Below, piece after piece: positions 15,826 to 24,126 of a stretch of 58,838 nt of DNA (its first letter is position 1; every line of letters begins with the position of its first letter). The stretch is taken from positions 1 to 58,838 of the forward strand of contig CALDIB010000043.1 of assembly GCA_937902125.1 (NCBI GenBank), written 5' to 3'. The notes beneath the pieces were generated by a model that saw only the letters and a program-made list of their open reading frames with translations, did not search any database and was not told the DNA's origin. Position numbers and translations under genes: made by a program. The DNA is from an uncultured Treponema sp. (GTDB lineage Bacteria > Spirochaetota > Spirochaetia > Treponematales > Treponemataceae).

Positions 15826-16416
15826 CTAACTGACGATTGAATATCCCTGCTCTTTTAACATATCATAAAGTTCAAAAATAGGCAAGCCCACCACGCAAGA
15901 ATTTGTTCCTTCTATTTTTGTGATGAAGCAGCTGGCCATGCCTTGAATCCTGTAGCCGCCCGCCGCGCCGTGCCAGTCGCCGGTGTCGATATACCATTCA
16001 ATTTCGTCTTTTGACATGGGCGCGAAAGTCACCTTTGTCACCGCGCTTCTGACGCTTGTAAGGTGGGTTCTTCCGTTGTAAAGGGCCAGCGCGGTTATGA
16101 CTTGGTGGGTTCTGTCTTGCAGCGCGGACAAAAAATCAAAGGCCTCTTGGTGGTCCTTTGGCTTTCCGTAAATTTTGTTTCCCATGACCACAAGGGTGTC
16201 CGCTCCCAAAACCCAAGGAATGACTTGCTTGGGAGGCCTTGAGCGGACCACCGCTTGGACTTTTGCCTTTGCCAAAATTTCAGGAAGTTCCGAGGCGTTT
16301 TTTGAGATAAAAGCGGATTCGTCGATGTTGGGCATGGCAACCTGAAAGGGCAGGCCCATGGATTTTAGAATTTCCTGCCGTCGTGGCGAAGAAGACGCTA
16401 AAATAATGTTTTCCAT
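15826..16416 (-). CDS. maf: Maf-family nucleoside triphosphate pyrophosphatase
   Basis: This 196-residue Maf/HAM1-fold enzyme hydrolyses non-canonical or modified nucleoside triphosphates to monophosphates. The N-terminal ILASSSPRRQEILKSMGLPF is the substrate-binding S-x-S-x-R-R motif. DESAF, KA at VLAKAK and GADTLVVMGNKIYGKPKD are the other conserved elements. AAGGAAG precedes the ATG. The gene is divergent from tRNA-Arg. Confidence 0.93.
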   Translation of the reverse strand: MENIILASSSPRRQEILKSMGLPFQVAMPNIDESAFISKNASELPEILAKAKVQAVVRSRPPKQVIPWVLGADTLVVMGNKIYGKPKDHQEAFDFLSALQDRTHQVITALALYNGRTHLTSVRSAVTKVTFAPMSKDEIEWYIDTGDWHGAAGGYRIQGMASCFITKIEGTNSCVVGLPIFELYDMLKEQGYSIVS

Positions 16417-16425
16417 TTTTCTTCC

Positions 16426-16454
16426 TTGACTAAAACGTTATATTTTTTTATAAT
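16426..16454 (+). promoter_or_regulatory. Sigma-70-type promoter of tRNA-Arg
   Basis: TTGACT, a 17-bp spacer and TATAAT end about 19 bases before the mature tRNA 5' end. Followed by a GC-rich discriminator (GCGCTCGC). Confidence 0.8.
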
Positions 16455-16473
16455 GCGCTCGCTTTCTAACTAA

Positions 16474-16547
16474 GAGAGATTAGTTCAACTGGATAGAGCG
16501 TCGGCCTCCGGAGCCGAAGGTTGCGGGTTCAAATCCCGCATCTCTCA
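16474..16547 (+). tRNA. tRNA-Arg (anticodon CCG)
   Basis: The 74-base sequence folds as a cloverleaf. The acceptor stem is GAGAGAT/ATCTCTC with discriminator A. The D stem is GTTC/GAGC. The anticodon stem TCGGC/GCCGA encloses loop CTCCGGA, giving anticodon CCG. The T stem is GCGGG/CCCGC with loop TTCAAAT. The 3' CCA is not encoded. It has its own promoter and terminator. Confidence 0.96.
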
Positions 16548-16563
16548 TTCTATGCGTCCGGTC

Positions 16564-16601
16564 AAAAAAAAAGGTTTCCGAATGACGGAAACCTTTTTTT
16601 T
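16564..16601. terminator. Bidirectional terminator between tRNA-Arg and the HEAT-repeat gene
   Basis: GGTTTCCG (16573-16580) pairs with CGGAAACC (16586-16593) and is flanked by A9 on one side and T8 on the other. It serves the tRNA on the plus strand and the converging HEAT gene on the minus strand. Confidence 0.9.
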
Positions 16602-16614
16602 AGGCCTGCAAGCC

Positions 16615-17322
16615 TTATTTGTTCTTTCCGTTGTCGGAATCCGATCCGCGAAGGTTGTTCAAAACCTCTTTGGCGCGGTTGCGCACAGGCTTTGCCAAGC
16701 GGTAGTCAACGGCGATTCTTTGCAAGGAAGAAAGCATGGGCTTTTTGTCCTTTGTGTTTCCAGCCAGCTTTTCGTAGGCGTTGACAATTTCAAGCGCCAA
16801 AGAGCTGGTGGGGTTCAACGTCTCAAAACGGTCGGAGTAAAACGCGATTGTGTTTGTGGTCTCGTCGTTGTCGTTGTATCCAATCTCTCCAAGAGAGTTG
16901 ATGGCGGCGGAAAGAACCATAGGCTCGTTGTCAGCCTTTACAATTTTGTTGAGGCTTTTGGCGGCTTCGGGAGTTCCCACCTTTCCCAAAATGCGGCAGG
17001 CTTCCCGGCGCACTTCGGGGAAGTTGTTGCTCACGCGGCCCTTTGTGCGGCTTTGGGTGTTGGTTCCTTCTCCCGCCAAGTGGTCAAGGGAAACCATCAT
17101 GTCAGGGGAAACTTTGCCGTTGTTGGCCGCTTCTTCCAAGAATTGGAGGGCCATGAGCTTGTTTTCCAATTCGTCAGAGTTGGAAAGCTCTTGAACGACA
17201 ATGTCATCCATTGAGCTCATGTATTCGCCTTCAACTGTTGACTCCTCTTCGTCCTGCGCGAAGGCGGCGAAAGACAAAATCATCGCGGCTGCAAGAAAGG
17301 CGGCAGTTTTCTTAAGTTTCAT
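16615..17322 (-). CDS. Exported HEAT-repeat protein
   Basis: The 235-residue product has a signal peptide (MKLKKTAAFLAAAMILSFAAFAQ) with an AFAQ-type cleavage site. Helical HEAT-like repeats follow; the clearest unit is PEVRREACRILGKVGTPEAAKSLNKI, then PMVLSAAINSLGEIG. Such proteins are periplasmic binding scaffolds, and no enzymatic motif is seen. GAGGAG precedes the ATG. The C-terminus is Asn/Lys/Asp rich. The next minus-strand gene upstream is a lipoprotein with its own promoter. Confidence 0.75.
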   Translation of the reverse strand: MKLKKTAAFLAAAMILSFAAFAQDEEESTVEGEYMSSMDDIVVQELSNSDELENKLMALQFLEEAANNGKVSPDMMVSLDHLAGEGTNTQSRTKGRVSNNFPEVRREACRILGKVGTPEAAKSLNKIVKADNEPMVLSAAINSLGEIGYNDNDETTNTIAFYSDRFETLNPTSSLALEIVNAYEKLAGNTKDKKPMLSSLQRIAVDYRLAKPVRNRAKEVLNNLRGSDSDNGKNK

Positions 17323-17389
17323 ACTAACTCCTCGTATAATTCCTATACAATATTATCGGCAAAAAATAAATAATTCTACATCAATTTGG

Positions 17390-17950
17390 TTACATTTGGG
17401 GAAGCTCGACCTTCCAATCGCCGCCTTCTTTTACAAAGTTGTAGTAAACGGTGATTTTTGTCTTGCCGTCCTCCTCGGACTTTGTCACTTGGACCGCTTT
17501 TACGGATTCCGCAGAATTGTAGCGAATCTCGTCTATTTGTCTTCCCGCGCGGGACGGAATGAAGACATGGATGAAGTAGTCGTTAAGGTTCTTCAGCTTG
17601 ACGCCTTTCTTTTCTTTGGGAAGCTTTTCCGCGGCCTTTGACAAGGTGTAAGTGTCCGACCAATAGGTTTTTGAGTCTTTTGAAATGTATTTGAGCCAGG
17701 AATTGTAGTCCTTCTTGCCCATTATGACGTTAAGCTCAGCTATTTTTTGCAAAATCGCGGCCTTGTCGGCGTTGAAAGTTTCTTTTGAAACGGCGGCTCC
17801 CTCAATCTTGTTGATTGAGCGCTGGTATTCCAAGTCTTCTTCAGTGTCGGCTTGAACCGCGGCGGAAGACTCCTTTTTTGTGGATTCGCAGGAAAGCAAG
17901 GCGAAGGCCGTCATAGCGGCTAAAATCGCTGTCAATGTTATTTTCTTCAT
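17390..17950 (-). CDS. Lipoprotein of unknown function
   Basis: The 186-residue protein has a clear lipobox (FALLSC, Cys at about residue 20) after a hydrophobic signal. A charged linker and a compact domain (about 60-186) follow. In the domain, aromatic residues NSWLKYISKDSKTYWSD and the C-terminal strands TKITVYYNFVKEGGDWKVEL are reminiscent of an NTF2-like cone, but this is weak. The start has no Shine-Dalgarno. TATAAT with TTGATT 17 bp upstream puts the transcription start about two bases before the ATG. Confidence 0.75.
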   Translation of the reverse strand: MKKITLTAILAAMTAFALLSCESTKKESSAAVQADTEEDLEYQRSINKIEGAAVSKETFNADKAAILQKIAELNVIMGKKDYNSWLKYISKDSKTYWSDTYTLSKAAEKLPKEKKGVKLKNLNDYFIHVFIPSRAGRQIDEIRYNSAESVKAVQVTKSEEDGKTKITVYYNFVKEGGDWKVELPQM

Positions 17951-17958
17951 ACTAGGCC

Positions 17959-17987
17959 ATTATACACTATTCGCGGTTAAAAATCAA
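17959..17987 (-). promoter_or_regulatory. Promoter of the lipoprotein gene, leaderless arrangement
   Basis: On the minus strand TTGATT (17987-17982), 17 bp, TATAAT (17964-17959), then eight bases to the ATG at 17950. The -35 lies inside the end of acpS. Confidence 0.7.
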
Positions 17988-18382
17988 GAGATTTCGATTG
18001 CAACTTGCGCGGCGGCGAATTCTTTTTCGTGGCTTAGGGAAACAAAAATTTTTGCCCTTTGCCATTGGGGGCAGTTTTTTTTAAGGCATTCAAGGGCGCT
18101 TCCCGTGACCGCGAGAGTGGGCTTTCCGCTTGGCAGATTTTGTACATACAAGTCGCGCAAGTCAAAGGCCAGGCCGCATCCCAGAGCTTTTGAAAACGCC
18201 TCCTTTGCGGCAAAACGGGCGGCGTAGTGCTGCAAGGCCGCGGAAATTCTGGGCGGAGTCAGCGGACCGCTTGGCGAAAGAATTTCCTCTTGGTTGAAAA
18301 AGCGCCGGAGCATTTCAGGCTTTTTAAGCCATTTTTCAAAGCGGGAGCATTTTGCCAAGTCTATTCCGATTCCAAAAATCAT
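17984..18382 (-). CDS. acpS: Holo-[acyl-carrier-protein] synthase
   Basis: This 132-residue phosphopantetheinyl transferase moves 4'-phosphopantetheine from CoA to acyl carrier protein. FGIGIDLAKCSRFEKWL carries the Mg-binding Asp, and AARFAAKEAFSKALGCG carries the KEA motif. The length is usual for trimeric AcpS. Its start overlaps the cdaR stop by four bases (ATGA). It is the last gene of dxs-folP-cdaA-cdaR-acpS. Confidence 0.94.
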   Translation of the reverse strand: MIFGIGIDLAKCSRFEKWLKKPEMLRRFFNQEEILSPSGPLTPPRISAALQHYAARFAAKEAFSKALGCGLAFDLRDLYVQNLPSGKPTLAVTGSALECLKKNCPQWQRAKIFVSLSHEKEFAAAQVAIEIS

Positions 18383-19383
18383 AGTTGGCTTTCCGATTGG
18401 TTGAAGGTGGCTCCCGGCAAAGTTTCGTCAACGACTTCTGCCGGAGGCCGCGCCTGGACGCGGACGCTTACTGATTCCACGCTGACGCTTTCCAAATGAA
18501 ATTCTTGGGGAATCAAGACCGAAACTGGCAGCGTGTAAGTTCCTTCCTTGTCGATTTCCCGCAAGTCGGCGCTTAGCGTGTCCGGGTTTGGAGTCCAATC
18601 TTCCATAATCAAGCGAGGGCCCCTCAAGATGATTGAGGCCGAAGCCTTGCTTTCGCATTCAAAGTCTGTGGGAATGTTCTTTAGAAGAATAGGCAGGTTC
18701 TTGAATTCCTGCAAGCCCTCTTGATAGTCCACCTTGACTTGAACCTCGCATTCCTCTTGGCCGATGATTTTTATCATGCGGTTTATGTTCATCAACTTGG
18801 ATTTTTGCTTGAAAGGCGCGCTTTTTTCGCTTGCCGCAATTTCTTCCGTGGATATTGACTCGACGCTTTGAACGATTGAGCGGGGGCCGTAAATCGAAAC
18901 AAATTCTGGCTCGCATTGAATTGACTCGATTTCGTAACCGTCAAGCGGCTGGCCCGCGATTTGCGGCTGGACTTTTACGGCGCGGAGCGTGTTTCTTTCA
19001 AGGCGGACCTTGATTTTTTCCGGGTAAACCGTCACTTGAAGGGGTGTCATCTCTATTATGTCCGACGGAAGGTCTATCGAAATGGGAACGTCGTAAGAGC
19101 CTTCTTGCGTCATCCAGCTTAAGTCCAGCTGCGCCGAAATGTTGGCTGACGTTATTTTGCTGATGTTTTCCGCCGACGTCCTTATGGTGACGCTGACGCT
19201 TGAGGGAATGTGGGTTGAGGACGCCATTTCTCCGTCTTGAATGACTTTGAGCGTGACAGGAACGCTTTTTTGCTCCAAGGAAGTGTATCTGTTGAAAATG
19301 TAAAATAGGCAGGCGATGACGACGCAAAGCGCCTTTATCGGCCAATTGTCTTTAAGCTTTTCCAATAAGGGCTTTGTTTTCAT
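18379..19383 (-). CDS. cdaR: YbbR-domain regulator of diadenylate cyclase
   Basis: The 334-residue protein has one N-terminal membrane segment (ALCVVIACLFYIFNRY, about 17-33) followed by an extracytoplasmic region with several YbbR repeats. Repeat marks are SVPVTLKVIQDG, YDVPISIDLPSD and VQPQIAGQPLDGYEIESIQCEPEFVSI-like strands. YbbR proteins partner with CdaA and modulate c-di-AMP production. ATG at 19383 is chosen because GAGG lies nine bases upstream; an upstream in-frame TTG is less likely. It overlaps the end of cdaA by 32 bp and acpS by four, so the three are coupled. Confidence 0.88.
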   Translation of the reverse strand: MKTKPLLEKLKDNWPIKALCVVIACLFYIFNRYTSLEQKSVPVTLKVIQDGEMASSTHIPSSVSVTIRTSAENISKITSANISAQLDLSWMTQEGSYDVPISIDLPSDIIEMTPLQVTVYPEKIKVRLERNTLRAVKVQPQIAGQPLDGYEIESIQCEPEFVSIYGPRSIVQSVESISTEEIAASEKSAPFKQKSKLMNINRMIKIIGQEECEVQVKVDYQEGLQEFKNLPILLKNIPTDFECESKASASIILRGPRLIMEDWTPNPDTLSADLREIDKEGTYTLPVSVLIPQEFHLESVSVESVSVRVQARPPAEVVDETLPGATFNQSESQL

Positions 19384-20176
19384 CTGCTGAATCCTCAATT
19401 TTATACTGGTCTGGCGTTATGTTGAGCAAGGCCACAAGGGTTTTTGTCAATTCCGGCATTGACAAGTCATAGTGCAGCTTTGAGTCGTAAGAAAGGCTTA
19501 TGGCTCCTGTTTCTTCCGACACCACAAGGACGACCGCGTCCGTTGTTTCGGCTAGTCCCAAGGAGGCTCTGTGGCGGGTTCCAAAAGTTTTCTTTATGTC
19601 GTATTGCTCGCTCAAGGGCAAAAAGCAGCCCGCGGAAATTATTTTGTCCCCTTGAATGATTACGGCGCCGTCGTGCAGGGGAGTGTCAAATTTAAAGATT
19701 GTGACCAAGAGGCTTGAGGACAAGTCGGCGTTGATTTTTGTTCCAGTTTTTATGATGTCGTCAAGCTTTGTTTGCCGCATGAAAACGGCAAGCATTCCCC
19801 GCCTTTGCTTTGAAAGAATGTCGGCGGCCATTAAAACCGAGTCCACGTAGGAATGCTTTGAGCGGCTGCCGAAGCTGAACCATTCCTTTTGTCCAAGCTT
19901 TAAAAATATTTTTCTGATTTCCGGCTGGAAGACGATGGCGAAAACAACCACCAATCCTGGGGCCAGCGCTTGAAGCAGCCTCAAAATAGTTTCCAAGCGG
20001 AAAATGGCCGCGGCCGCGTATGCCAGCGCTATGATTACGGCTCCCCGCAAGATTTGGATTGAGTTTGTGCTCACAACGATTTGGTAGGCCTTGTATAAAA
20101 TAAAGGCCAGAATTCCTATGTCCAAAAAAGGACGCAATGCGTTGTAGACGGACAATAAATTTTCAACTGCCAGCAT
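19352..20176 (-). CDS. cdaA: Membrane diadenylate cyclase CdaA
   Basis: The enzyme makes cyclic di-AMP from two ATP. Three N-terminal membrane segments (about 10-75) precede the DAC domain. HDGAVII (about residues 180-186) and RHRAS (about 214-218) are the catalytic motifs. The 274-residue length fits the CdaA/DacA class rather than DisA. Its ATG overlaps the folP stop by 14 bp and its end overlaps cdaR, so the cyclase and its regulator are made together. Confidence 0.96.
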   Translation of the reverse strand: MLAVENLLSVYNALRPFLDIGILAFILYKAYQIVVSTNSIQILRGAVIIALAYAAAAIFRLETILRLLQALAPGLVVVFAIVFQPEIRKIFLKLGQKEWFSFGSRSKHSYVDSVLMAADILSKQRRGMLAVFMRQTKLDDIIKTGTKINADLSSSLLVTIFKFDTPLHDGAVIIQGDKIISAGCFLPLSEQYDIKKTFGTRHRASLGLAETTDAVVLVVSEETGAISLSYDSKLHYDLSMPELTKTLVALLNITPDQYKIEDSADENKALIGKA

Positions 20177-20990
20177 TTAGTATTTCCCTCAACACTTTCA
20201 CGCAATCAATGGCCGCGGCCGTGTCATGAACTCGAACCATTGAAACTCCATTTAAGATTGAATAAACGTTAGCGCTTGTCGTTCCCCAAAGGCGGTCTTG
20301 GACTTTTCTTCCGCAAACTTGTCCAAAAAAGCTTTTCCTTGAAAGAGCCATCAAGACCATGTATTTTTTTTTGCAAAGCTCGCCGGCCCTTTTTATCAAG
20401 ACGGCGTTTTGCGCTGTGTTTTTTCCAAATCCAATTCCAGGATCCACTATTATCTTATCGGAAGAAATTCCGTTTTGCAAACAAAATTCGGCGCGGCTTT
20501 CAAGATACGAGGACACTTCCAAAAAAACGTCATTGTAAACGGCCTCGTTGGCCATTGTCCGCGGCGTCCCCTTTTTGTGCATGAGAATCACCGGGATTTT
20601 TTTTTCGGCGGCGAATTTTGCAAGGCGGCTGTCGTCTTCCAAGGCCGAAATGTCGTTCAATATGTCCGCGCCCGCGTCATAGGCCGCGCTCATCACGTCG
20701 TATTTTCTTGTGTCCACAGAAATGGGAATGTTGGAATAGGCGCGAATTTTTTTTATGATGGGAACGACCCGCTTGATTTCTTCCTTTGCGTCTATGTAGC
20801 GGCTTCCGGGGCGGGTGGACTCGCCGCCAACGTCAATTATGTCCGCGCCTTCGTCGACGTGTTTTTTTGCCAGCCTGAATCCGCCCCGGCTTTTTGCAAA
20901 GAAGGAGTCCCTGTCGGCGTTTACGATTGCCATGACAAAGGCGGGGTTTTCTGTACTAATAGTCCTCTGGGCCAAGTTGAGCGTCGGCAT
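20163..20990 (-). CDS. folP: Dihydropteroate synthase with altered first loop
   Basis: This 275-residue TIM-barrel enzyme condenses p-aminobenzoate with the pterin diphosphate in folate synthesis. Most family motifs are intact: IIDVGGESTRPGS, ISVDTRKYDV, ADILNDISAL, VILMHKKGTPRTM, IIVDPGIGFGKN, ALSRKSFFG and the final VRVHDTAAA. The first motif, normally N-V-T-P-D-S-F, reads NADRDSF. The conserved Thr and Pro that contact p-aminobenzoate and sulfonamides are replaced, while the metal Asn is kept. GGAG precedes the ATG, four bases after the dxs stop. It overlaps cdaA. Confidence 0.9.
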   Translation of the reverse strand: MPTLNLAQRTISTENPAFVMAIVNADRDSFFAKSRGGFRLAKKHVDEGADIIDVGGESTRPGSRYIDAKEEIKRVVPIIKKIRAYSNIPISVDTRKYDVMSAAYDAGADILNDISALEDDSRLAKFAAEKKIPVILMHKKGTPRTMANEAVYNDVFLEVSSYLESRAEFCLQNGISSDKIIVDPGIGFGKNTAQNAVLIKRAGELCKKKYMVLMALSRKSFFGQVCGRKVQDRLWGTTSANVYSILNGVSMVRVHDTAAAIDCVKVLREILNAGS

Positions 20991-20993
20991 TTT

Positions 20994-22946
20994 TCACTCC
21001 ATGTTTTTGATTTGGTTTAAAAGCCCTAGGGCGGCGCGCTGGATGTCGTTGGGCGACAAAAAGGCGTCTTCCAAAATTTGCTCGCGGCTTCCTTGTGGCG
21101 GAAAGTTTTGTCCAAAGGCCAAGACTTGAACTTGCTTGAAATTTCTTTTTAGGGCTTCAAGCTCCAATTCTTCCCCCACGCCTCCTTGCTTGATTCCGTC
21201 TTCCACAATGACAAGGGCGTCGTAATTTTTATATATGTCAAAGAAAGCGTCAAAGTCCAAGGGCTTTAAAAAGCGCAGGTTGTAAATGTCGGCCAAAACG
21301 TCTTGAAGCAAAAGGGAGCGCGCGGCCACAAGGCATTCGGAAAACATGGAGCCGGTGGCGGCAATCAAAACCTTCTTAAAGGCTTTTCCGTCGGCGGCGC
21401 TTGAAGGGTCTTCTATTTTTCCTTTTTCCAAATTGAAGCGGACAAAAAGGGACGGCGCGAATTCTTTTGCCTCGATTAAAACGCCTTTTCCAACTTCAAG
21501 GGGCGTTTTGAAAGACGGCAGCTCGGAAGGGCAGGATTTTTTTGGATAGCGGACGGCGCAGGCGCTTTTTGAAGCCGCCGCCCAGTCAAGGCATAGGTTC
21601 AATTCCGCGGCGCTGGCAGGAGCCAAAATCGAAATTCTTGGAACGCACTTAAAAAGCGCTATGTCAAAAATTCCTTGGTGGGTTTCGCCGTCGTTTGGAA
21701 CCGCGCCGCTTCTGTCCAGTACAAAAATTCCCGGCAAATTGGGAATGCTTATGTCGTGGATTATTTGGTCAACCGCCCGCTGGATGAAAGTTGAGTAAAC
21801 GCAAACCAGGGGAATGAGGCCGCCTTTTGAAAGTCCCGCCGCGAAAGTCACCGCGTGCTCTTCGGCGATTCCAACGTCAAAAAAACGCTCCGGGTAATGG
21901 CGGCCAAAGGCGGCCAGGCCGGTTCCCTTTGACATGGCGGCGGTGACGGCAACTATCTTTGGATTTTCCTTGGCCAGGCGCAAGGCGGCTTTTGAAAAAT
22001 GTTCCGTGAAACTTTCCGCGTCAAATTTTTCCATGGAGCCGTCGGCGATGTTGAAAGGCCCGATTCCGTGAAAAAGCTCCGGGTTGTCTTCGGCGGGGGA
22101 ATATCCCTTGCCTTTTTTTGTCACCACATGAACCACCACCGGTTTCTTTAGCTTTTTGACCCGGTCAAAGACCCGTTCCAACTCCTTTATGTCGTGGCCG
22201 TTCAAGGGGCCGACGTATTCAAAGCCAAAGTCAACGAACATGTTGTCGCTGAGCAAAAGGCCTTTTAAGCCCCGCTTGAACCTGAATATGAATTTTTGCA
22301 AAAAGCGGCTTCCGGGAAGCTTGGAGGCTATTTTGTCAATGGCCCGCCTGACCGACTGGTATTGAATTGACATTGTAAGGCTTGAAAGGTAGCGGGAAAG
22401 GCTTCCTTCGTTGGGAGAAATTGACATTTTGTTGTCGTTAAGGACGACAATTAAATTCTTGGCGTCCCGGCCGGCGTTTAGAAGGCCCTCATAGGCCAAG
22501 CCCCCTGTCAAGGCGCCGTCGCCGATTACCGCTATGGCCTTTCCGTCAACGCCTTGAATTTCCCGGGCCTTTAAAAGTCCCAGCGCCTGGGAAATTGAAG
22601 TGGAGGCGTGGCCGTTGTCAAAAAAGTCGTGGACGCTTTCGCATTCCTTTGTGAAGCCTGAAAGCCCGCCGCCTTGCCTAAGGCTGGAAAAGCCCTTGAG
22701 CCGGCCTGTCAAAAGTTTGTGGGCGTAGCATTGGTGGCTCACGTCAAAAATTATGGCGTCTTTGGGAGAGTCGAAAACCCTGTGCAGGGCAATCGTCAAT
22801 TCCACCGCGCCAAGGTTCGAGGCAAGGTGGCCGCCGTTTTTTCCCACAGTGTCGATTATAATCCGTCGAATTTCGGAGGCCAAGGCCACAAGCTCTTTTT
22901 GAGAAAGTTTTTTTATGTCGTCAGGCGAATTTATTTGCGAAAGCAA
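20994..22946 (-). CDS. dxs: 1-deoxy-D-xylulose-5-phosphate synthase
   Basis: This 650-residue thiamine-diphosphate enzyme condenses pyruvate with glyceraldehyde-3-phosphate, the entry to the MEP pathway. GGHLASNLGAVELTIALH, FDVSHQCYAHKLLTGR, the ThDP-binding VIGDGALTGG followed by Asn in LNDN, GIAEEHAVTFAAGL with the catalytic Glu, and DRSGAVPNDGETHQG are present. The start is TTG with GAGGG six bases upstream; no suitable ATG exists in frame. It heads dxs-folP-cdaA-cdaR-acpS, just after the terminator of the small ribosomal protein gene. Confidence 0.97.
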   Translation of the reverse strand: MLSQINSPDDIKKLSQKELVALASEIRRIIIDTVGKNGGHLASNLGAVELTIALHRVFDSPKDAIIFDVSHQCYAHKLLTGRLKGFSSLRQGGGLSGFTKECESVHDFFDNGHASTSISQALGLLKAREIQGVDGKAIAVIGDGALTGGLAYEGLLNAGRDAKNLIVVLNDNKMSISPNEGSLSRYLSSLTMSIQYQSVRRAIDKIASKLPGSRFLQKFIFRFKRGLKGLLLSDNMFVDFGFEYVGPLNGHDIKELERVFDRVKKLKKPVVVHVVTKKGKGYSPAEDNPELFHGIGPFNIADGSMEKFDAESFTEHFSKAALRLAKENPKIVAVTAAMSKGTGLAAFGRHYPERFFDVGIAEEHAVTFAAGLSKGGLIPLVCVYSTFIQRAVDQIIHDISIPNLPGIFVLDRSGAVPNDGETHQGIFDIALFKCVPRISILAPASAAELNLCLDWAAASKSACAVRYPKKSCPSELPSFKTPLEVGKGVLIEAKEFAPSLFVRFNLEKGKIEDPSSAADGKAFKKVLIAATGSMFSECLVAARSLLLQDVLADIYNLRFLKPLDFDAFFDIYKNYDALVIVEDGIKQGGVGEELELEALKRNFKQVQVLAFGQNFPPQGSREQILEDAFLSPNDIQRAALGLLNQIKNME

Positions 22947-22958
22947 AATGGACCCTCT

Positions 22959-22990
22959 AAAAAAAAAGGCTGCCGTTAAGCGCGGCAGTC
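22959..22990 (-). terminator. Terminator after the COX24-like gene
   Basis: On the minus strand GACTGCCG, a short loop and CGGCAGCC are followed by T9. It separates the small ribosomal protein gene from dxs, and some read-through may feed dxs because no other promoter is obvious. Confidence 0.8.
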
Positions 22991-23000
22991 TTTTGCGGCA

Positions 23001-23090
23001 TTACTTGCTCTTATGCCGATTTCTTCTAAGCATCTTCTTTCGCTTATGAGTCGCCATCTTCTGGCGCTTTCTTTTTTTACCACAAGGCAT
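23001..23090 (-). CDS. 29-residue AURKAIP1/COX24-like ribosomal protein
   Basis: ATG at 23090 opens a 29-codon frame ending in TAA at 23001. The peptide starts MPCGKKRKRQKMATHKRKK and ends in RRNRHKSK, more than half Lys/Arg/His. This is the bacterial COX24/AURKAIP1 pattern, a tiny ribosome-associated protein found in spirochaetes and Bacteroidetes. GGAG lies seven bases before the ATG, a TTGACT-17-CATAAT promoter precedes it and a strong terminator follows, so it is a complete monocistronic gene. Its shortness means it is easily missed by gene finders. Confidence 0.88.
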   Translation of the reverse strand: MPCGKKRKRQKMATHKRKKMLRRNRHKSK

Positions 23091-23128
23091 TGCTTGGCTC
23101 CTATAAAGTTAGTATCGATACAAAGGCC

Positions 23129-23157
23129 ATTATGCCTTTTTTTTTAGAATTAGTCAA
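23129..23157 (-). promoter_or_regulatory. Promoter of the COX24-like gene
   Basis: On the minus strand TTGACT (23157-23152), 17 bp, CATAAT (23134-23129), about 38 bases before the ATG. Confidence 0.7.
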
Positions 23158-23181
23158 GTGGCGGCTTTGAGTTTTTGTTTT

Positions 23182-24126
23182 TTAGGCTTTGAAAAAGGCT
23201 TTGTAGGCCGGGCTTTCCTTGACGGCTAGGGCGGCCTCTTCCAAGTTGTTTATTGAAACGCTCTTTGCGTCGGGAATTCCCCGGGTAAAGACATATTGCT
23301 TTTTCGCGTATTTTTTTGAGTTCCGCTTGATTTTTTCCCTTATTTCTTCCGGCAAAAGGGGGCTTCCGTCTTGCCTTTTTTCAAAGAATTCCCGGTAGCC
23401 GATGGCCTGCATTCCAGGCGCGTCAGGGCCGAATCTTTGGGTCAGCGATAAAGCCTCCTTTTCCAGTCCGGCTTCAAACATTTTGTCAACCCGCTCCTCA
23501 ATTCTTCCATATAATTCTTCCCGAGAACGCTCCAAAATTATCGTCGAAAAATCGTATTTTTTTCGCAAGGAGGCGCTTTGGGCAAAGAATGAGCGGGGCT
23601 TTCCTGTACTTTGAACGATTTCAAGGGCCCTAAGAAGTCGGTAGTGGTCGTTGGCTTGTATTTTTTTCGCGGATTCGGGATCGGCCAATAGCAGCTTTTG
23701 CCACATGGCTTCTTGTCCAATTTCCAAAAGCTCTTTTTTAAGCCTTTCCCTGCGTTCCTCGTCTCCTGGGGGAGTGGAAGGAAGCCCCATCAAAAAAGCG
23801 CGGATGTAAAAGCCAGTCCCTCCGCAAACAATGGGAAGCTTTCCGCTGGCGTAAAATTCCTGGCAAAGCGCGTCGGCCTTTTCCACAAATTCAGCCACGG
23901 AAAACTGTTCGTCCGGCTCTTTTATGTCTATTAAATGGTGGGAAAGAATTTTTCGCTCGGCGAGGCTGGGTTTTGCCGTTCCTATGTCCATTCCTCTATA
24001 CACTTGCATAGAGTCGGCGGAAATGACTTGCGCCTCCTCCTTTCCGGCAAAAAGATTCAGCAAGAGCTCAGTCTTTCCGCTGGCTGTGGGGGCGAATATG
24101 ACAAGAACCGGTATTTTATTCGGCAA
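23182..24126 (-). CDS. miaA: tRNA dimethylallyltransferase
   Basis: MiaA adds a dimethylallyl group to A37 of tRNAs reading codons that begin with U. The P-loop FAPTASGKTELL, VISADSMQVYRGMDIGTAK with the catalytic Asp, IVCGGTGFYIRAFL and a C-terminal YAKKQYVFTRG-like region are present. The frame is open upstream to 24198, but that region lies within rpoZ. The TTG at 24126 gives MPNKIPVLVIFAPTASGKT, the normal N-terminal length (314 residues), and overlaps the rpoZ end by 11 bp, suggesting coupling. The start remains uncertain because the Shine-Dalgarno is weak. Confidence 0.9.
   Translation of the reverse strand: MPNKIPVLVIFAPTASGKTELLLNLFAGKEEAQVISADSMQVYRGMDIGTAKPSLAERKILSHHLIDIKEPDEQFSVAEFVEKADALCQEFYASGKLPIVCGGTGFYIRAFLMGLPSTPPGDEERRERLKKELLEIGQEAMWQKLLLADPESAKKIQANDHYRLLRALEIVQSTGKPRSFFAQSASLRKKYDFSTIILERSREELYGRIEERVDKMFEAGLEKEALSLTQRFGPDAPGMQAIGYREFFEKRQDGSPLLPEEIREKIKRNSKKYAKKQYVFTRGIPDAKSVSINNLEEAALAVKESPAYKAFFKA

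Noticed and set aside
16552..17214. 220-codon plus-strand frame opposite the HEAT-repeat gene
   Set aside because: Starts in the tRNA terminator and mirrors a gene with signal peptide and Shine-Dalgarno; no protein-like motifs.
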